64,000 nucleotides of DNA from Silicimonas algicola. GTDB taxonomy: Bacteria; Pseudomonadota; Alphaproteobacteria; Rhodobacterales; Rhodobacteraceae. The position numbers were made by a program, and so were the translations under genes. Positions 34,795 to 43,658 of this stretch are shown here, piece by piece (positions within the stretch are counted from its first letter, which is position 1; each line of letters opens with the position of its first letter). Under the pieces are notes generated by a model, which did not search any database, was not told the DNA's origin, and worked only from the letters and a program-made list of their open reading frames with translations. The stretch is from contig NZ_QGGV01000003.1 in the NCBI RefSeq assembly GCF_003148765.1, positions 368,171 through 432,170 of the forward strand, in the 5' to 3' direction.

Positions 34795-36654
34795 ATGTCC
34801 GCCTCTCCCTCCAATCGAACCGGCCGCCGCTCGGGCCTGTCCATCATCCGCAAGGTCGCGCCCTACCTTTGGCCCGACGATATGCCCTGGGTGAAGCGCC
34901 GCGTTGCTCTGGCGCTGTTCGTGCTGCTTCTGTCGAAGGTGATCGCGGTTGCGACGCCCTTCTTCTACAAGGCCGCCGTCGACGCGCTGGCAGGTGAGGG
35001 GACGGATCCGGCCTGGGCGCTTGGCGCGGGGGCGGTCGGTCTTACGGTCGCCTACGGCGTGGCGCGGCTCATGTCGAACGGCTTCCAGCAGTTGCGTGAC
35101 GTGATCTTCGCCGCCGTGGGGCAGCGTGCGCTGCGGATGCTGGCGCTCGAAACCTTCCAGCACATCCACGCGCTTTCGCTGCGCTATCACATCACGCGCA
35201 AGACGGGCGGGTTGAGCCGGATCATCGAGCGGGGCGTGAAGGGTGTCGATTTCCTTCTGCGCTTCCTGCTGTTCTCGATCGGGCCGCTGGTCCTCGAGCT
35301 TCTGATGATCGCCGTCGTCCTCGCCTGGGTGTTCGACATCTGGTATCTGGCCGTCGTCTTCGTCACCATCGCGCTCTACGTCTGGTTCACCTTCGCGGTC
35401 ACCGAATGGCGCGTGAAGATCCGCAAGGAGATGAACGACCAGGACACCGACGCGAACCAGAAGGCCATCGACAGCCTCCTGAACTTCGAGACGGTGAAGT
35501 ACTTCGGAGCCGAGGCGCGCGAGGCCGAACGCTATGACGGCTCGATGGAGCGCTATGTCGCCGCCGCCCTGAAGACGAACTATTCGCTGGCCGTCCTGAA
35601 CTTCGGACAGGCGCTTCTGATTACCGCAGGCCTCGTCGTCGTCATGGTGATGGCGGCCATCGGCGTGGCGAACGGGGCGCTGACCGTGGGCGATTTCGTC
35701 ATGGTCAACGCCTACATGATCCAGATCACCATGCCGCTCAACTTCCTCGGCACGGTCTACCGCGAGATCCGGCAGGCGCTGGTCGACATGGCCGAGATGT
35801 TCGAGCTTCTCGAGCAACCGGCCGAGGTTCAGGACAAGCCCGACGCGAGGGCTCTGCGGGTCGACGGCGGGGCTGTGCGCTTTGACGACGTCGTGTTCGG
35901 CTATGACGCCGAGCGGCCGATCCTGAGGGGCGTCACGCTGGATGTGCCAGCCGGCCAGACGGTCGCCATCGTCGGGCCGTCGGGGTCGGGCAAGTCGACC
36001 ATCGGGCGGCTTCTGTTCCGGTTTTACGACGTGAACGGCGGCGCCTTGCGCATCGACGGGCAGGACGTGCGCGACATCACCCAGGAAAGCCTTCACAGGA
36101 CCATCGGCGTGGTGCCGCAGGACACCGTTCTCTTCAACGACACGGTCTATTACAACATCGCCTACGGCCGCCCCGAAGCGTCTCGCGCGGAAGTCCTCGA
36201 GGCCGCGCGCGCCGCGAAGATCCACGGCTTCATCGAAAGCCTGCCCGAGGGCTACGACACGCAGGTCGGCGAGCGCGGGCTGAAGCTGTCCGGCGGCGAG
36301 AAGCAGAGGGTGGGCATCGCGCGCACCCTTCTGAAGAACCCGCCCATCCTTCTTCTCGACGAGGCGACAAGCGCTCTCGACACCGAGACCGAGCGCGAAA
36401 TCCAGCGCGAACTCAAGGCCATGGGCGAGGGGCGAACGGTGCTGACGATCGCGCACCGTCTGTCGACCATCGCCGACGCCGACCGCATCGTCGTGCTGGA
36501 GGACGGTGTGATCGTCGAGGAGGGCACCCACGATGCGCTTCTCGCCAGTCAGGGACGCTATGCCACGCTCTGGGCGCGGCAGGGAACCGACGACGACCAC
36601 GACGCCGCGCCCCGGGTCCGCGACATCGAGGAGCGCGCGGTCGCAGAGGGCTGA
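34795..36654 (+). CDS. ABC transporter, ATM1/heavy-metal exporter type (membrane and ATPase in one chain)
   Basis: 619-residue half-transporter. Six membrane helices (about 30-330) precede the ATPase domain with Walker A GPSGSGKST (about 398), signature LSGGEKQRVGIAR and Walker B LLLDEATSALDTETE, then the switch IAHRLSTIADADRI. The membrane part (LSLRYHITRKTGGLSRIIERG, FNYETVKYF-like NFETVKYFGAEAREAERYDG) is typical of ATM1 relatives, which export glutathione-bound persulfide or metal compounds. The start at 34795 was kept as the first ATG. Works as a homodimer in the inner membrane. Confidence 0.93.
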   Translation: MSASPSNRTGRRSGLSIIRKVAPYLWPDDMPWVKRRVALALFVLLLSKVIAVATPFFYKAAVDALAGEGTDPAWALGAGAVGLTVAYGVARLMSNGFQQLRDVIFAAVGQRALRMLALETFQHIHALSLRYHITRKTGGLSRIIERGVKGVDFLLRFLLFSIGPLVLELLMIAVVLAWVFDIWYLAVVFVTIALYVWFTFAVTEWRVKIRKEMNDQDTDANQKAIDSLLNFETVKYFGAEAREAERYDGSMERYVAAALKTNYSLAVLNFGQALLITAGLVVVMVMAAIGVANGALTVGDFVMVNAYMIQITMPLNFLGTVYREIRQALVDMAEMFELLEQPAEVQDKPDARALRVDGGAVRFDDVVFGYDAERPILRGVTLDVPAGQTVAIVGPSGSGKSTIGRLLFRFYDVNGGALRIDGQDVRDITQESLHRTIGVVPQDTVLFNDTVYYNIAYGRPEASRAEVLEAARAAKIHGFIESLPEGYDTQVGERGLKLSGGEKQRVGIARTLLKNPPILLLDEATSALDTETEREIQRELKAMGEGRTVLTIAHRLSTIADADRIVVLEDGVIVEEGTHDALLASQGRYATLWARQGTDDDHDAAPRVRDIEERAVAEG

Positions 36655-36807
36655 GATTTCGGCACGGTCCGAGGAGTAGCGGGTCGCTCCCGGAGGAGGA
36701 CGGTCGCACCGACAATGGACGCCGCCGCACCGAGTGCTTCCCGCTGGCCCGGACGCCGACTGTCTTACCCCCCCGAGCCGCAATTTCCGCCTCATGCAAG
36801 CACGGCG

Positions 36808-36832
36808 GGAACAACACGCCGCTGTTCCTGTT
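36808..36832 (+). promoter_or_regulatory. EcfG-type promoter motif upstream of the cytochrome oxidase operon
   Basis: GGAAC at 36808-36812 and GTT at 36830-36832 with a 17-nt spacer, 24 nt upstream of the ATG at 36857. The small gene there is followed after 6 nt by coxB, so the promoter may drive the whole oxidase operon. Confidence 0.65.
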
Positions 36833-36856
36833 CATGCACGTGAACGAGGAGTGGAC

Positions 36857-37186
36857 ATGAGCAATATACCCGACAAAGGAACCCGGCGCTCGGGCGCAGC
36901 GGCCGTCGTGCGGCTGCGCGATCGGATTGACAAGGGTGAAACCGGCGACAAGGTCGCGTTCTCCGATCCCGCCGCCGCACCACTTGGAACCGACGCGGAA
37001 GCCGGGGGACATTCGCCCACGGTTGCCGAGGCCCGCATGGCGGATGCCAAATCTCGGGCGCCGTCAGCGGACGAGGACCCGATGCGCCCGCCGGAGCACC
37101 GCGAGTCGTCCCGCAACGGTCTCGCCATGTGGATCCTGGTCGTCGCCGCGGTCGCTGCGCTGGGCCTGGCCCTTCTGGCGCTCTAG
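36857..37186 (+). CDS. Small membrane protein heading the cytochrome oxidase operon
   Basis: 109 residues: a hydrophilic, charged N-terminal part (1-85) and a single C-terminal membrane helix (about 88-109, AMWILVVAAVAALGLALLAL). Tail-anchored topology. ACGAGGAG lies 6 nt upstream of the ATG at 36857. It is 6 nt from coxB and has the stress-type promoter in front. No family recognised; co-location suggests a link to oxidase assembly or to stress control of it. Confidence 0.75.
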   Translation: MSNIPDKGTRRSGAAAVVRLRDRIDKGETGDKVAFSDPAAAPLGTDAEAGGHSPTVAEARMADAKSRAPSADEDPMRPPEHRESSRNGLAMWILVVAAVAALGLALLAL

Positions 37187-37192
37187 GGCCGC

Positions 37193-38137
37193 TTGCCCTT
37201 TCGCGCACTCATATCACCCCCTTTGGCAGGCCTTGCAGCAGCGCAAAGGCTATCCTTTCAGAGGATCCGCGGACGAGGTCTCAGGACGACCGCCGCCGCG
37301 CTTGTCCTGAGCGGCTGTTCAGGTCGCCAATCGGTTCTGGATCCCGCCGGCTCGGACGCACAGGCGCTTTTCACGCTCTTCGTCTCGCTGCTTGTGGGGG
37401 CCGCGATCCTCTGGGTCGCCATGAACGGGCTCTTCTACTGGTTCACCAGAAGGAGCACCGGGACATTGCCCGAACGCTCGGGAAGAATGCTCATTCTCTT
37501 TGGCGGCGTCATAGCCCCGACGGTCGTCATCGGGGCCGTGCTCCTCTGGGGACTCTCGCTCTTGCCCGACCAGCGGGCACCGGGCGACGGCCTGACCGTC
37601 TCCGTGCTCGGTGAGCAATGGTGGTGGCGCGTGGAATACACGATGGAGGGCGTCGAGGGCTCCGTCGTCTCCGCCAACGAGATCAGACTGCCGACAGGTC
37701 AGAGAACCGACCTCAGACTGACGTCTGACGGCGTGATCCATTCCCTCTGGGTGCCAGCCCTGGGCGGCAAGATGGACATGTTTCCCGGTCGCGAAACCCG
37801 CATGAGCCTGGAGCCTGTGGAGCCAGGGATCTATCGCGGTCAGTGTGCGGAGTTCTGCGGCGCAAGCCACGCCTGGATGGCCTTCATGGCAGTCGCCATG
37901 ATGCCCGAAGACTTCGCGACCTGGCTCGAGGCAGAGGCCCAGGATGCCGCCGAGCCGCAGAGCGACGCCGCCCGGCGGGGGTTGGCCGTCTTCCAGGCAG
38001 CCGGCTGCGGCGCATGCCATACCGTGCGCGGCACACCGGCTGTCGGCAAGGTCGGCCCGGACCTGACCCACGTCGGCTCGCGGCTCACGATCGGGGCAGG
38101 GCGGCTCGGCGCCACGCTCGACAACATCGAGCGCTGA
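37193..38137 (+). CDS. coxB: Cytochrome c oxidase subunit II with C-terminal cytochrome c domain, cut by an in-frame TGA
   Basis: 314 residues as read. A lipoprotein-like leader ends at LVLSGC (Cys42), two membrane helices follow (about 58-80 and 97-120), then the CuA domain with WWWRVEY and the full ligand set GQCAEFCGASHAWM. A cytochrome c domain begins with GCGACHT (about 272). Reading stops at TGA 38135-38137 in DNIER; the same frame continues for 35 more codons (IAHTDDLKPEVQMPPYPELS...) and ends in a TGA overlapping the ctaD ATG. The lost part holds the likely distal Met haem ligand (MPPY). Start codon TTG at 37193 is uncertain. Confidence 0.85.
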   Translation: MPFRALISPPLAGLAAAQRLSFQRIRGRGLRTTAAALVLSGCSGRQSVLDPAGSDAQALFTLFVSLLVGAAILWVAMNGLFYWFTRRSTGTLPERSGRMLILFGGVIAPTVVIGAVLLWGLSLLPDQRAPGDGLTVSVLGEQWWWRVEYTMEGVEGSVVSANEIRLPTGQRTDLRLTSDGVIHSLWVPALGGKMDMFPGRETRMSLEPVEPGIYRGQCAEFCGASHAWMAFMAVAMMPEDFATWLEAEAQDAAEPQSDAARRGLAVFQAAGCGACHTVRGTPAVGKVGPDLTHVGSRLTIGAGRLGATLDNIER

Positions 38138-38241
38138 ATCGCCCACACCGACGATCTGAAGCCGGAAGTGCAGATGCCGCCGTATCCGGAACTGTCTCCG
38201 AGACAGAGTGCGGACCTCGCCCGATATCTCAAGGAGTTGAA

Positions 38242-40812
38242 ATGACGTCGCGCTCCCTCAGCCCCCTGCGGCCAAAGCCGGAAGGCCCGTTTCCTCCGAC
38301 CGAGGCGATGCTGGACGAGCAGGCGCCTCAAGGTCTCGACAGCGATAGTGCGAACCGTCTTCGGGAGGTCTGGAAGACGCCGACCGGATGGCGCTATTGG
38401 TCGGCGGTCAACAATTCCGAGGTCGGCAAGTGGTATTCGCTGACGGCCTTCTTCTTCATGCTCTGCGCCGGGATCCTCGCACTTGCGATGCGGGTCCAGC
38501 TTGCCGCCCCGGACATCGAGGTCATGTCCGCCGACCGCTACAACCAGTTCTTCACGATGCACGGCTCTGCGATGATGTTCCTCTTCGCCGTGCCGATGTT
38601 CGAGGCCATCTCGATCATCCTGCTGCCGGGGCTTCTGGGCGCGCGGGACATGCCTTTCCCGCGCCTTTCGGCCTTCGGGTACTGGTCCTTCCTGATCGGC
38701 GGGGTCTTCGTCCTGGGCTCTCTGCTGTTCGACGCGGCACCGAGAGCGGGGTGGTTCATGTACCCGCCCCTGGCCACCGAAGACGCCGGGCCGGGAAGCG
38801 ACATCTGGCTTCTGGGTCTCAGCTTCATCGAGGTGGCCTCGATCGCGGCGGCGGTGGAGCTGATCGTCGGCACCCTGAAGTGCCGCCCGCCGGGGATGCG
38901 CGTGAACCTGATGCCGCTCTATGCGTGGTACGTCCTCGTGGTCGGAGGCATGATCCTATTCGCGTTTCCGCCCCTCATCGCCGGCGACTTCCTGTTCGAG
39001 CTCGAGCGCAGCTTCGACTGGCCGTTCTTCGATCCCACGCGCGGGGGAGACCCGATGCTGTGGCAGCACCTTTTCTGGATTTTCGGGCACCCCGAGGTCT
39101 ACATCATCTTCCTTCCGTCCATCGCGATCGCGGCCATGATCGTGCCGACGGTCGCGCAGAGACCGATCGTCGGCTACTCGTGGATCGTTCTGTCGGCCGT
39201 CGGGACGGGCTTCCTCAGCTTCGGGCTGTGGGTCCATCACATGTACACGACGGGCCTACCGACGCTGTCGCTCGGCTTCTTTTCGGCGGCGTCCGAGGCT
39301 GTCGTCATTCCCACCGGCGTTCAGCTCTTCGCATTTCTCGCCACCCTCATGGCGGGGCGGATCCGTATGATCCTGCCGATGCTGTGGATTGCCGGCGCCC
39401 TGGCGATCTTCACCATGGGAGGATTGACGGGCGTGATGCTGGCGCTCGCGCCCTTCGACTTCCAGGTTCACGACACGTACTTCGTGGTGGCCCACCTTCA
39501 CTACACGCTGTTCGGCGGCATGGTCTTTCCGGTGATGGCGGGGGTCTATTACTACTATCCCTTCATCGCCAAGAAGACGCTGTCCGAGCGGCTGGGACGC
39601 TGGGCCTTCTGGCTGATCTTCACCGGCTTCAACGTGACCTTCCTGCCGATGCATCTGACCGGGCTTCTGGGCATGCCGCGACGCGTCTACACATATCCCG
39701 AAGGTCTGGGCTGGGAGGTGACCAACCTCATCTCGACCGTTGGGGCCTTCGTCATCGCGGCGGGGTTCGCCGTCTTCGTCTGGGACCTGCTGCGGCCCAA
39801 GGGCAGCCAGCCGCTCTGCCCCCGCAATCCCTGGAAGGCGGGAACGCTGGAGTGGGCGCACGACGTGCCTGAAGAGCCCTGGGGGATGCGCTCGATCCCC
39901 TATATCTCCACACGCTATCCGCTTTGGGAGCAGCCCAAGTTTCTCGACAGGGTCGAAGAGGGACGCTTCTATCTGCCTGACGCCGAAGAGGGCCTTCGCG
40001 AGACCATCGTCACTTCGGTGATCGACGCGAGGCCGATCCTGGTGCAGCGCGTGAACACGCCGACCTGGATCACCCATATCGCAGCCGTCTTTACCGGGGG
40101 CGCCTTCATCTTTCCGACGTTCCACCTCTACACACCGGCCATCGTGTCGGGTGTGCTGGCCGTCTGCGCGATCCTCTACTGGCTCTGGACGACGACCGCG
40201 CGGCCACCGGAAGCCGACATGAAGGACGTGGGCCTCGGACTTCGGCTGCCCACCTACGTCTCGGGTCCGGAGTCCTGCGGGTGGTGGGCCATGTGGATCA
40301 CGATGCTAGGGGACGCCACGGCATTCTCGTCCATCGTGTTCGGCTTCTTCTTCTACTGGACGTCGAATACCGCCTTCCCGCCGCCGGACGCTCTCCATGC
40401 CGGGGCAGGCGCCGTAGCGGTGGCGGCGGCGGCGTTTGCGGCAGGATGGCTTCTGACGATTGCGGCGCGTTTCACGAACCGGCGGGGCAGGGTGGGAGCG
40501 GCCCGCGCGGCATTGGCTGCGGGCGCGCTTTCGACCTGCATCGGGGCGGCTGCTCTGATCGTCTCCGTTCTTCCTCTCGATCCGACGTCCCATGTCTATC
40601 CGGCCCTGATGTGGGCGCTGATGGTCTGGATCGTGGCGCACGCCGGAGTCGGCCTGGTGATGCAGCTTTACTGTTTGGCGGGAAGCCTGACCGGCAAGAT
40701 GACGCCGCGCTACGAGGCCGACATCTGGAATGTGAGCCTCTACTGGCACTTCTTCGCGGTGTCCGCCCTGGTCGCCTGCGCACTCATGGGTCCGGTGGCG
40801 AGGTTGCTGTGA
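38242..40812 (+). CDS. ctaDE: Cytochrome c oxidase subunit I-III fusion
   Basis: 856-residue fused oxidase subunit. Subunit I part (about 40-580): FTMHGSAMMFLF (haem a His), FGHPEVYI (CuB His, cross-linked Tyr and the key Glu of A1-type enzymes), WVHHMYTTG (CuB His pair) and HDTYFVVAHLHYTLFGG (haem a3 and a His). The C-terminal 190 residues (about 665-856) are subunit III-like with PESCGWWAMWITMLGDATAF. Such I-III fusions occur in caa3-type oxidases. ATG at 38242 overlaps the end of the extended coxB frame (ATGA). Inner-membrane proton-pumping oxidase. Confidence 0.94.
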   Translation: MTSRSLSPLRPKPEGPFPPTEAMLDEQAPQGLDSDSANRLREVWKTPTGWRYWSAVNNSEVGKWYSLTAFFFMLCAGILALAMRVQLAAPDIEVMSADRYNQFFTMHGSAMMFLFAVPMFEAISIILLPGLLGARDMPFPRLSAFGYWSFLIGGVFVLGSLLFDAAPRAGWFMYPPLATEDAGPGSDIWLLGLSFIEVASIAAAVELIVGTLKCRPPGMRVNLMPLYAWYVLVVGGMILFAFPPLIAGDFLFELERSFDWPFFDPTRGGDPMLWQHLFWIFGHPEVYIIFLPSIAIAAMIVPTVAQRPIVGYSWIVLSAVGTGFLSFGLWVHHMYTTGLPTLSLGFFSAASEAVVIPTGVQLFAFLATLMAGRIRMILPMLWIAGALAIFTMGGLTGVMLALAPFDFQVHDTYFVVAHLHYTLFGGMVFPVMAGVYYYYPFIAKKTLSERLGRWAFWLIFTGFNVTFLPMHLTGLLGMPRRVYTYPEGLGWEVTNLISTVGAFVIAAGFAVFVWDLLRPKGSQPLCPRNPWKAGTLEWAHDVPEEPWGMRSIPYISTRYPLWEQPKFLDRVEEGRFYLPDAEEGLRETIVTSVIDARPILVQRVNTPTWITHIAAVFTGGAFIFPTFHLYTPAIVSGVLAVCAILYWLWTTTARPPEADMKDVGLGLRLPTYVSGPESCGWWAMWITMLGDATAFSSIVFGFFFYWTSNTAFPPPDALHAGAGAVAVAAAAFAAGWLLTIAARFTNRRGRVGAARAALAAGALSTCIGAAALIVSVLPLDPTSHVYPALMWALMVWIVAHAGVGLVMQLYCLAGSLTGKMTPRYEADIWNVSLYWHFFAVSALVACALMGPVARLL

Positions 40813-41213
40813 CAGATCAGGGACATCAGACGAACCAGGATCGCAAGGAATTCTCGGATGAAGCCGGCAGCCTGTGGCGGATTGCGCTGGCGCCCTCGGT
40901 CTGGGCCGGACACTTCGTGCTTTGCTACGCAAGCGTCTCGCTTGCCTGCGTGCGCGGGCTTCTTCCGATCGAGGCCACACGTCTGTCGCTGATCGCGGTT
41001 TCGGTCATCGTCCTTGTCGTCTTCGTATGGCAGGGCTGGCGGGCCTGGAGACAGTGGGCGCCCGAACGGGGGCACCCCTCCGCGCTGTCGGAAGGGAAGG
41101 CCGAGGACCGTCACCGTTTTCTCGGCCACGCCACATTCCTGCTCACGCTCATCTCGGGCATCGCCACCGTCTACACGACCTTGCCGCTCCTCCTGCTCGA
41201 GGGTTGCAGATGA
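40809..41213 (+). CDS. Membrane protein of the oxidase operon (134 aa)
   Basis: 134 residues starting at GTG 40809 (overlapping the ctaDE stop by 4 nt) with three hydrophobic segments at about 23-45, 57-75 and 105-125 (APSVWAGHFVLCYASVSLAC, SLIAVSVIVLVVFVWQGW, ATFLLTLISGIATVY). No recognised domain. Overlaps the CtaG-like gene by 4 nt. Its position suggests an extra or assembly subunit of the oxidase. Confidence 0.8.
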   Translation: MTDQGHQTNQDRKEFSDEAGSLWRIALAPSVWAGHFVLCYASVSLACVRGLLPIEATRLSLIAVSVIVLVVFVWQGWRAWRQWAPERGHPSALSEGKAEDRHRFLGHATFLLTLISGIATVYTTLPLLLLEGCR

Positions 41214-41779
41214 GACGGTTGGCCCTTCTCTCTGGTCTCGCCCTGCTCGGGGTCCTCTGGCTCCTGCCGCTCGACGACTGGTGGCCGGCCTTTCCCGTCC
41301 ACATGCTGCGGCACATGGGCCTTGTCGCGGTCGCCGCCCCCTTGCTGGTGGTCGGAGCCCCGGACCTGTCGCGGAAGCTCGCGGCGCCGCCTCTCGCCGC
41401 CGCGGTTGTCGAGTTCGTGGTGGTCTGGGCGTGGCATTTGCCGGCTGCACATGCCCTGGGACGCACGGTGGCCCCGGGATACATCTTCGAGCAGGCGAGC
41501 TTCCTTGCCGTCGGCCTCTTCGTCTGGGCCGGGTGCATCCGCGCCGAGAACCCGCTTTCGGGCGCGGCGGACCTTCTGATCACGTCGATGCACATGACCC
41601 TTCTGGGCGCTCTCCTGATCCTGGCGCCCCGCGACCTCTACTTCGAGATCTGCGGCACCGCGCCCGACCTCGCGGGGCAACAGTTGGGAGGCATGCTCAT
41701 GCTGGCGATCGGCACCCCGGCCTATCTCGCGGGCGGGCTGATCCTGACGTCCCGCGGCCTCCAGGAGACCCCGGCATGA
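41210..41779 (+). CDS. Cytochrome oxidase assembly protein, caa3-type CtaG family
   Basis: 189-residue membrane protein with five to six hydrophobic segments. The His-rich pattern typical of caa3_CtaG is present: FPVHMLRHMGLVAVAAPLL, WAWHLPAAH, and TSMHMTLLGALLILAPRDLY. In Bacillus this family is needed for copper delivery to caa3 oxidase. ATG at 41210 overlaps the previous gene by 4 nt and its stop overlaps the next start by 4 nt. It is distinct from the Cox11/CtaG family of the same name. Confidence 0.87.
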   Translation: MRRLALLSGLALLGVLWLLPLDDWWPAFPVHMLRHMGLVAVAAPLLVVGAPDLSRKLAAPPLAAAVVEFVVVWAWHLPAAHALGRTVAPGYIFEQASFLAVGLFVWAGCIRAENPLSGAADLLITSMHMTLLGALLILAPRDLYFEICGTAPDLAGQQLGGMLMLAIGTPAYLAGGLILTSRGLQETPA

Positions 41780-42795
41780 AGCGCGCGCTCGTCATCTTCT
41801 CGGTGATCGTCGCCCTCGGGCTGGCGGTCGGCATCGGGGTGGTTGGCCTTGGGCTCTACAACGTGTCCGCGACCGCCGGGCATCTTCCCGGCGTCGCCTG
41901 GGTTCTCCACACGACGTTCAAGAACTCCGTCAGCTTGCGCGCGCCGCCCGAGAACGAGGTGCCCCTTCTCGATGACCCGGACCTTGTCGCTCTGGGAGCG
42001 GGGCACTACGCGACGGGCTGCGTTCCCTGCCACGGCAGTCCCGACGAGCCCGCACTGGCGTTCTCCGACGCGATGCTGCCCGAGCCGCCGCCGATCAAGC
42101 TTGCCATCGCCGGATGGAGCCCGAACGAACTGCACTGGGTCGTGGAGAACGGCGTCAAGATGTCCGGGATGCCGGGCTGGCCCGCACCGGAGCGATCGGA
42201 CGAGGTCTGGGCTGTCGTCGCATACCTTGAGAAGGTGAAGGAGGATGACGCGCCGCCGCTTCCAAAATCGACGTCCGAGAGCATCGCAACGTCCAGCGTG
42301 GCCTATTGCGGCTCGTGTCACGGGACCATCGATGGCCTCGTCCCGCGTCTGGACATCCAGGACGCCGAGTATCTGCGGGAAGAACTGCGCGAGTACGTGA
42401 CCGGTGTGCGTCTGAGCGGCATCATGCAGCAGGCGGCGAGCGTTGTTCCGGTGGAAGACCTTCCGCGGCTGGCAGAACATTTCGCGGCGACGATCAACGA
42501 GGCCCCGGACCCGCTGCCTGTTCCCGTCGCCGGCGAGCGTCTTGCGAACCGCGGCACGCGCGAAGTGCCGGCCTGTACCGCGTGCCACGGACCGGGTGCC
42601 TCGGCGGATGAGACGCTTGGCCCCCGGCTGTCCGGCCAACACCGTGCTTTTCTCGAGACGCAGTTGCGGCTGTGGAGGGACGGCGTGCGCACGGATTCGG
42701 CGAAGATGGTCGCCGCCGCCCGTGCCCTGAGCGACGCCGACATCGCGCTTCTTGCGAAATGGTACGCCAGCCAACCGGCGGATGGCGAACGATAA
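41776..42795 (+). CDS. Membrane-anchored c-type cytochrome with three CXXCH motifs
   Basis: 339 residues. N-terminal membrane anchor (about 5-28), then three haem c sites: GCVPCHG (about 80), YCGSCHG (about 177) and ACTACHG (about 273). The last two domains look like class I cytochromes of the c4 type (GPRLSGQHRAFLETQLRLWR and M-rich stretches nearby). It closes the oxidase operon and probably feeds electrons to the oxidase, possibly replacing the damaged haem c domain of subunit II. Translation is coupled by ATGA to the CtaG gene. Confidence 0.9.
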   Translation: MKRALVIFSVIVALGLAVGIGVVGLGLYNVSATAGHLPGVAWVLHTTFKNSVSLRAPPENEVPLLDDPDLVALGAGHYATGCVPCHGSPDEPALAFSDAMLPEPPPIKLAIAGWSPNELHWVVENGVKMSGMPGWPAPERSDEVWAVVAYLEKVKEDDAPPLPKSTSESIATSSVAYCGSCHGTIDGLVPRLDIQDAEYLREELREYVTGVRLSGIMQQAASVVPVEDLPRLAEHFAATINEAPDPLPVPVAGERLANRGTREVPACTACHGPGASADETLGPRLSGQHRAFLETQLRLWRDGVRTDSAKMVAAARALSDADIALLAKWYASQPADGER

Positions 42796-42806
42796 CGGTC
42801 GCCGCG

Positions 42807-43658
42807 TCAGTCCGCGACCATCGCGCCCCCGTCGGGGTGCAGGACGTGACCGGTCATGAAGGACGCATCCTCGCAGGCGAGGAACAGGATGGACGGCGCG
42901 ACTTCGTTCGGCTGTCCGGGACGGCCGAGCGTGCTGCTCTTGCCGAACTCCTTGACCTTCTCCGGCGGGAACGAGGAGGGGATGAGCGGGGTCCAGATGG
43001 GACCGGGCGCCACGCCGTTGACCCTGATCCCCTTGGGCGCGAGCTTGTGGGCGAGGGTGCGAATGAACGACAGGATGGCGCCCTTCGTGGACGCATAGTC
43101 GATCAGCATGTCCTGCCCGCGGTAGGCGGTGACCGAGGTGATGCCGACAATGCTCGCACCTTCCTTCAGGTGGGGCAGGGCGGCCTGCACCATGAACATC
43201 TGGCCGAAGATATTCGTGCGGAACGTGTCTTCCATCTGCTTTTCGGAGACGTCCTCGAACTCGTCCTGCGCGTGTTGCTCGGCGGCGTTGTTGACGAGAA
43301 CATCGAGACGCCCGAAGCGCTCGACGACCTTCGATACGGCATCCATGCAGAAGTCGCGCTCGCCGACATCGCCCCTCAGCGACATCGCTTCCGCGCCTTC
43401 TTCGCGGATCGCCTCCAGTGTCGCCTCAGCGTCCTCGTCTTCGTTCTTGTAGAGGATGGCGACCGCGGCAGCGCCCTCGCGCGCAAAGAGGACGGCGGCC
43501 GCGCGGCCGATGCCGGAATCCCCGCCCGTCACGATCGCGACGCCCCCGTCCAGCCGGCCCGCGCCCGGAAAGCGCGGATGGTACTCCGGCTTGGGCGACA
43601 TCTCGCTTTCGAGACCGGGCTGCTGGTCCTGCACGCGGTCGTCCGAATACTGCGTCAT
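42807..43658 (-). CDS. SDR family oxidoreductase, stress type (YghA/GS39-like)
   Basis: 283 residues. After a 45-residue polar N-terminal extension, typical of the general-stress SDR group, comes AIVTGGDSGIGRAAAVLFAR (NAD(P) binding), VNNAAEQ, the catalytic YASTKGA with Ser in GITSVTAYRG, and VNGVAPGPIWTPLIPS. Substrate unknown; relatives are called glucose or aldehyde reductases. The ATG at 43658 overlaps the end of the membrane-anchor gene (ATGA), so both are expressed from the stress-type promoter at 44098-44122. Confidence 0.92.
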   Translation of the reverse strand: MTQYSDDRVQDQQPGLESEMSPKPEYHPRFPGAGRLDGGVAIVTGGDSGIGRAAAVLFAREGAAAVAILYKNEDEDAEATLEAIREEGAEAMSLRGDVGERDFCMDAVSKVVERFGRLDVLVNNAAEQHAQDEFEDVSEKQMEDTFRTNIFGQMFMVQAALPHLKEGASIVGITSVTAYRGQDMLIDYASTKGAILSFIRTLAHKLAPKGIRVNGVAPGPIWTPLIPSSFPPEKVKEFGKSSTLGRPGQPNEVAPSILFLACEDASFMTGHVLHPDGGAMVAD

